NCBI GenBank assembly: GCA_964573995.1
Contig: CAZNLH010000001.1
Span: 124,001-188,000 of the forward strand
DNA from: CAZNLH01 sp964573995
Lineage (GTDB): Bacteria; Gemmatimonadota; CAZMKB01; CAZNLH01
Length of the DNA stretch: 64,000 nt
Direction of reading: 5' to 3'
The notes under the pieces were generated by a model. The model had not been told where the DNA came from. It did no database searches and saw only the letters and a list, made by a program, of their open reading frames with translations. The position numbers and the translations under genes are program-made. Of this stretch, positions 62,379-64,000 are shown one piece after another (the stretch's first letter is position 1; each line of letters begins with the position of its first letter).

Positions 62379-63349
62379 CTCCTCTTTCTGCGCAGGAGAT
62401 AGAGAAAGAACGGGGCGCCGCATAGTGATGTAATGACGCCCACGGGGATCTCCTGGACCATGATTGTTCGAGCCAGCGTATCTGAGAGGGTCAGGAGTAT
62501 GCCTCCCGCCAACCCGCTGGCGGGGATCAGGAAGCGGTGATCAGGTCCGAAGGCCATCCGTATGATGTGGGGGACAATCAGGCCCACGAATCCTATGAGC
62601 CCGCTCAGAGAGACTACCGCCCCGGTCATGATAGACGCTGAAAAGAAGAAGATGATTTTCTCCCGCTCCACGTCTAATCCAAGGCCACGTGCGGAGTCCT
62701 CACCGATCGCCATCAGGTTCAAGTTGTTGGCCCTCACGAGGATCAATACGAACCCGGCTATGGATAGGAGGGTTACGATACCAAGGAGTGTCAATGTCTC
62801 CTTTGTGAAGACGACGCCGAGGCTCCCCATAAGGATATAGATAATCTCATGTGTCTCCTTTCCCGATAGGCTGAGGATGAGCATGATCAATGAGCCAAGG
62901 AAGGCGCTGACGATTACACCGGCAAGGACAAGTGAATCTCTCGGGATCCGTCCGCCTACCCGGGCCAGCCGGTAGACGATAAGGAGTGTGCAGAAGGCCC
63001 CGAGGAACGCGAAGGTAGGGATCAAGAGTGGTTCCATTGAAAGGAAATATTGCCCGACGAGGAGCCCAATTGTAGCCCCAAGTGCCCCACCTGTCGAGGT
63101 GCCGAGGATATAAGGGTCCGCAAGGGGGTTTCTCAGGATACCCTGGAAGACGGCACCCGATACCGCCAGGGAGGCCCCTACAACGGCGCCGAGGATGACA
63201 CGCGGGAGCCTTACCTCGATTATTATGCGGTATCCTATCCCGGAGGTGCCGATAAGGGTGCAGAGAAGAATTGATGCGAGGAGGGCAATTCCCAGTAGCA
63301 ACAGGCTGAGGGCTGCGTACCCCTTATCTCTTGCCCGAACTCTCACCAT
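62369..63349 (-). CDS. ABC importer permease (FecCD/BtuC family)
   Basis: 326 residues with about nine to ten transmembrane segments. Family motifs: RLPRVILGAVVGASLAVSGAVFQGILRNPLADPYILGTSTGGALGA near the start and GLIGFVGLIVPHIIRMAFGPDHRFLIPASGLAGGILLTLSDTLAR near the end. The substrate class is cobalamin, haem or ferric siderophore. It overlaps the ATP-binding gene by 10 bases and the binding-protein gene by 26, so the set is one transcript reading out of the right edge. Confidence 0.95.
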   Translation of the reverse strand: MVRVRARDKGYAALSLLLLGIALLASILLCTLIGTSGIGYRIIIEVRLPRVILGAVVGASLAVSGAVFQGILRNPLADPYILGTSTGGALGATIGLLVGQYFLSMEPLLIPTFAFLGAFCTLLIVYRLARVGGRIPRDSLVLAGVIVSAFLGSLIMLILSLSGKETHEIIYILMGSLGVVFTKETLTLLGIVTLLSIAGFVLILVRANNLNLMAIGEDSARGLGLDVEREKIIFFFSASIMTGAVVSLSGLIGFVGLIVPHIIRMAFGPDHRFLIPASGLAGGILLTLSDTLARTIMVQEIPVGVITSLCGAPFFLYLLRRKRRWN

Positions 63350-64000
63350 ACTTCTCCTTCGCCTTCAGAAGACGCTCGAAGATCTCTCTTGCCCCTTGGA
63401 CCGAACGGGGACCAGGCCTGAATATCTTGTCTTCGTCCAAGTCATTGAAGATCATGCCGGATCTGACCGCACGTATCCTCTCCCATCCCAACCGCCTCAC
63501 GATGTTCTCTCTGGTAGTCGATGACCGGAATATGAATATCACCTCCGGATCCCGGCTTATGACCACCTCGGGGTTGATTACCGCGTAATCCCTGGGGATA
63601 TCCCTGCCGATGTTATCGCCGCCGGCGGCACTGATCAGGTTGCCGACGAATGAATGTTCACCCACCGTCATCAAGGGATGGGAGGCGATTTCAAGATAGA
63701 CTCGAAGCCGATTCGATTCTCCAAAACTACTATCGACCTCGGCCCTGAGAGCCTTTATCTCGCTCTGCAGGGAGTCCGTCAATGCCGCCGCCCTATCATC
63801 GCATCCTATTAATTTCCCTATGGCACGAATCGTCCGGAAGAGACCGCGGAAGTCCCCAGGGAAACAAACATAAATGGGAATCTTGAGATCCTCAAGATTT
63901 TTAACAAACCGGGCCTGCTCCTGAGAAGTTGAGATGACAAGATCCGGTTCGAGGGACAAGATAAGTTCCATGTTGAGCGTGGAAAAACTCCCCACCTTTC
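63324..64000 (-). CDS. periplasmic substrate-binding protein of the same importer (partial, cut by right edge)
   Basis: The last 225 residues of a BtuF/FhuD-like (TroA/helical backbone) binding protein. Visible are VGSFSTLNMELILSLEPDLVIS at the window edge, IPIYVCFPGDFRGLFRTIRAIG, HSFVGNLISAAGGDNI and NPEVVISRDPEVIFIF. The N-terminus and signal peptide lie beyond 64000. The opening VGSFSTLN-type motif and the gene set resemble cobalamin systems more than haem systems, but this is weak evidence. Confidence 0.9.
   Translation of the reverse strand, partial: KVGSFSTLNMELILSLEPDLVISTSQEQARFVKNLEDLKIPIYVCFPGDFRGLFRTIRAIGKLIGCDDRAAALTDSLQSEIKALRAEVDSSFGESNRLRVYLEIASHPLMTVGEHSFVGNLISAAGGDNIGRDIPRDYAVINPEVVISRDPEVIFIFRSSTTRENIVRRLGWERIRAVRSGMIFNDLDEDKIFRPGPRSVQGAREIFERLLKAKEKYGESSGKR

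Overview
The window is a bacterial chromosome segment of roughly 55-58% G+C by eye. It is dense with genes and has few intergenic gaps. Several traits point to a Gram-negative, two-membrane bacterium of the FCB-like candidate phyla (Zixibacteria / Eisenbacteria / KSB1 / Latescibacteria type) rather than a well-studied genus. These are a secreted protease ending in a type IX secretion (T9SS, type A) sorting domain, outer-membrane barrels, a TonB-dependent receptor, doubled-CXXCH cytochromes, NHL propellers and a DivIVA-domain protein. The phylum is an inference; no rRNA is present.

Region 1 (1-13336, minus strand) is a housekeeping run: a NhaC-type antiporter cut by the left edge, ppdK, purF, pssA, psd, purC, purB, an HtrA-like protease, a small transaldolase, a periplasmic protein of unknown function, truA and two doubtful small genes. 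Many neighbours overlap by 4-10 bases. Region 2 (13687-21282, plus strand) carries hflK-hflC, a TIM-barrel protein, folB-folK, panB-panC, a GlmU-like nucleotidyltransferase without the acetyltransferase half, a LytR_C protein and thiE. Region 3 (21421-26596) is a signalling island: a PAS histidine kinase behind a good sigma70-type promoter, a 1066-residue REC/PAS/GAF/HisKA_3 sensor and a NarL-type regulator. Region 4 (27386-36742) holds a seven-bladed propeller protein, a ferritin-like protein, and then yggS-divIVA-pnp-ileS-dksA-like-lspA-rluD. Region 5 (36971-39987, minus) is a GH57 glycosidase, a TPR membrane protein and tRNA-Arg(CCT).

Region 6 (40661-56131) is the striking part: a multihaem electron-transfer locus. 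Five cytochromes carry 6, 7, 42, 12 and 6 CXXCH motifs (73 in total, plus one CX8CH). Interleaved with them are an outer-membrane beta-barrel, two CsgG/LpoB-like lipoproteins, a small exported protein and three NHL beta-propellers. The two six-haem proteins and the first half of the 12-haem protein keep the motif order of the OmcS nanowire cytochrome of Geobacter. My reading is an extracellular electron-transfer system with candidate cytochrome filaments, an outer-membrane conduit and a 42-haem wire that could cross the periplasm. A well-spaced sigma54-type promoter lies ahead of the minus-strand operon. 

Region 7 (56556-64000, minus) has a strong terminator, a T9SS-exported subtilisin, and a TonB receptor / ABC importer set (btuB-D-C-F order, cobalamin or iron-chelate uptake) cut by the right edge.
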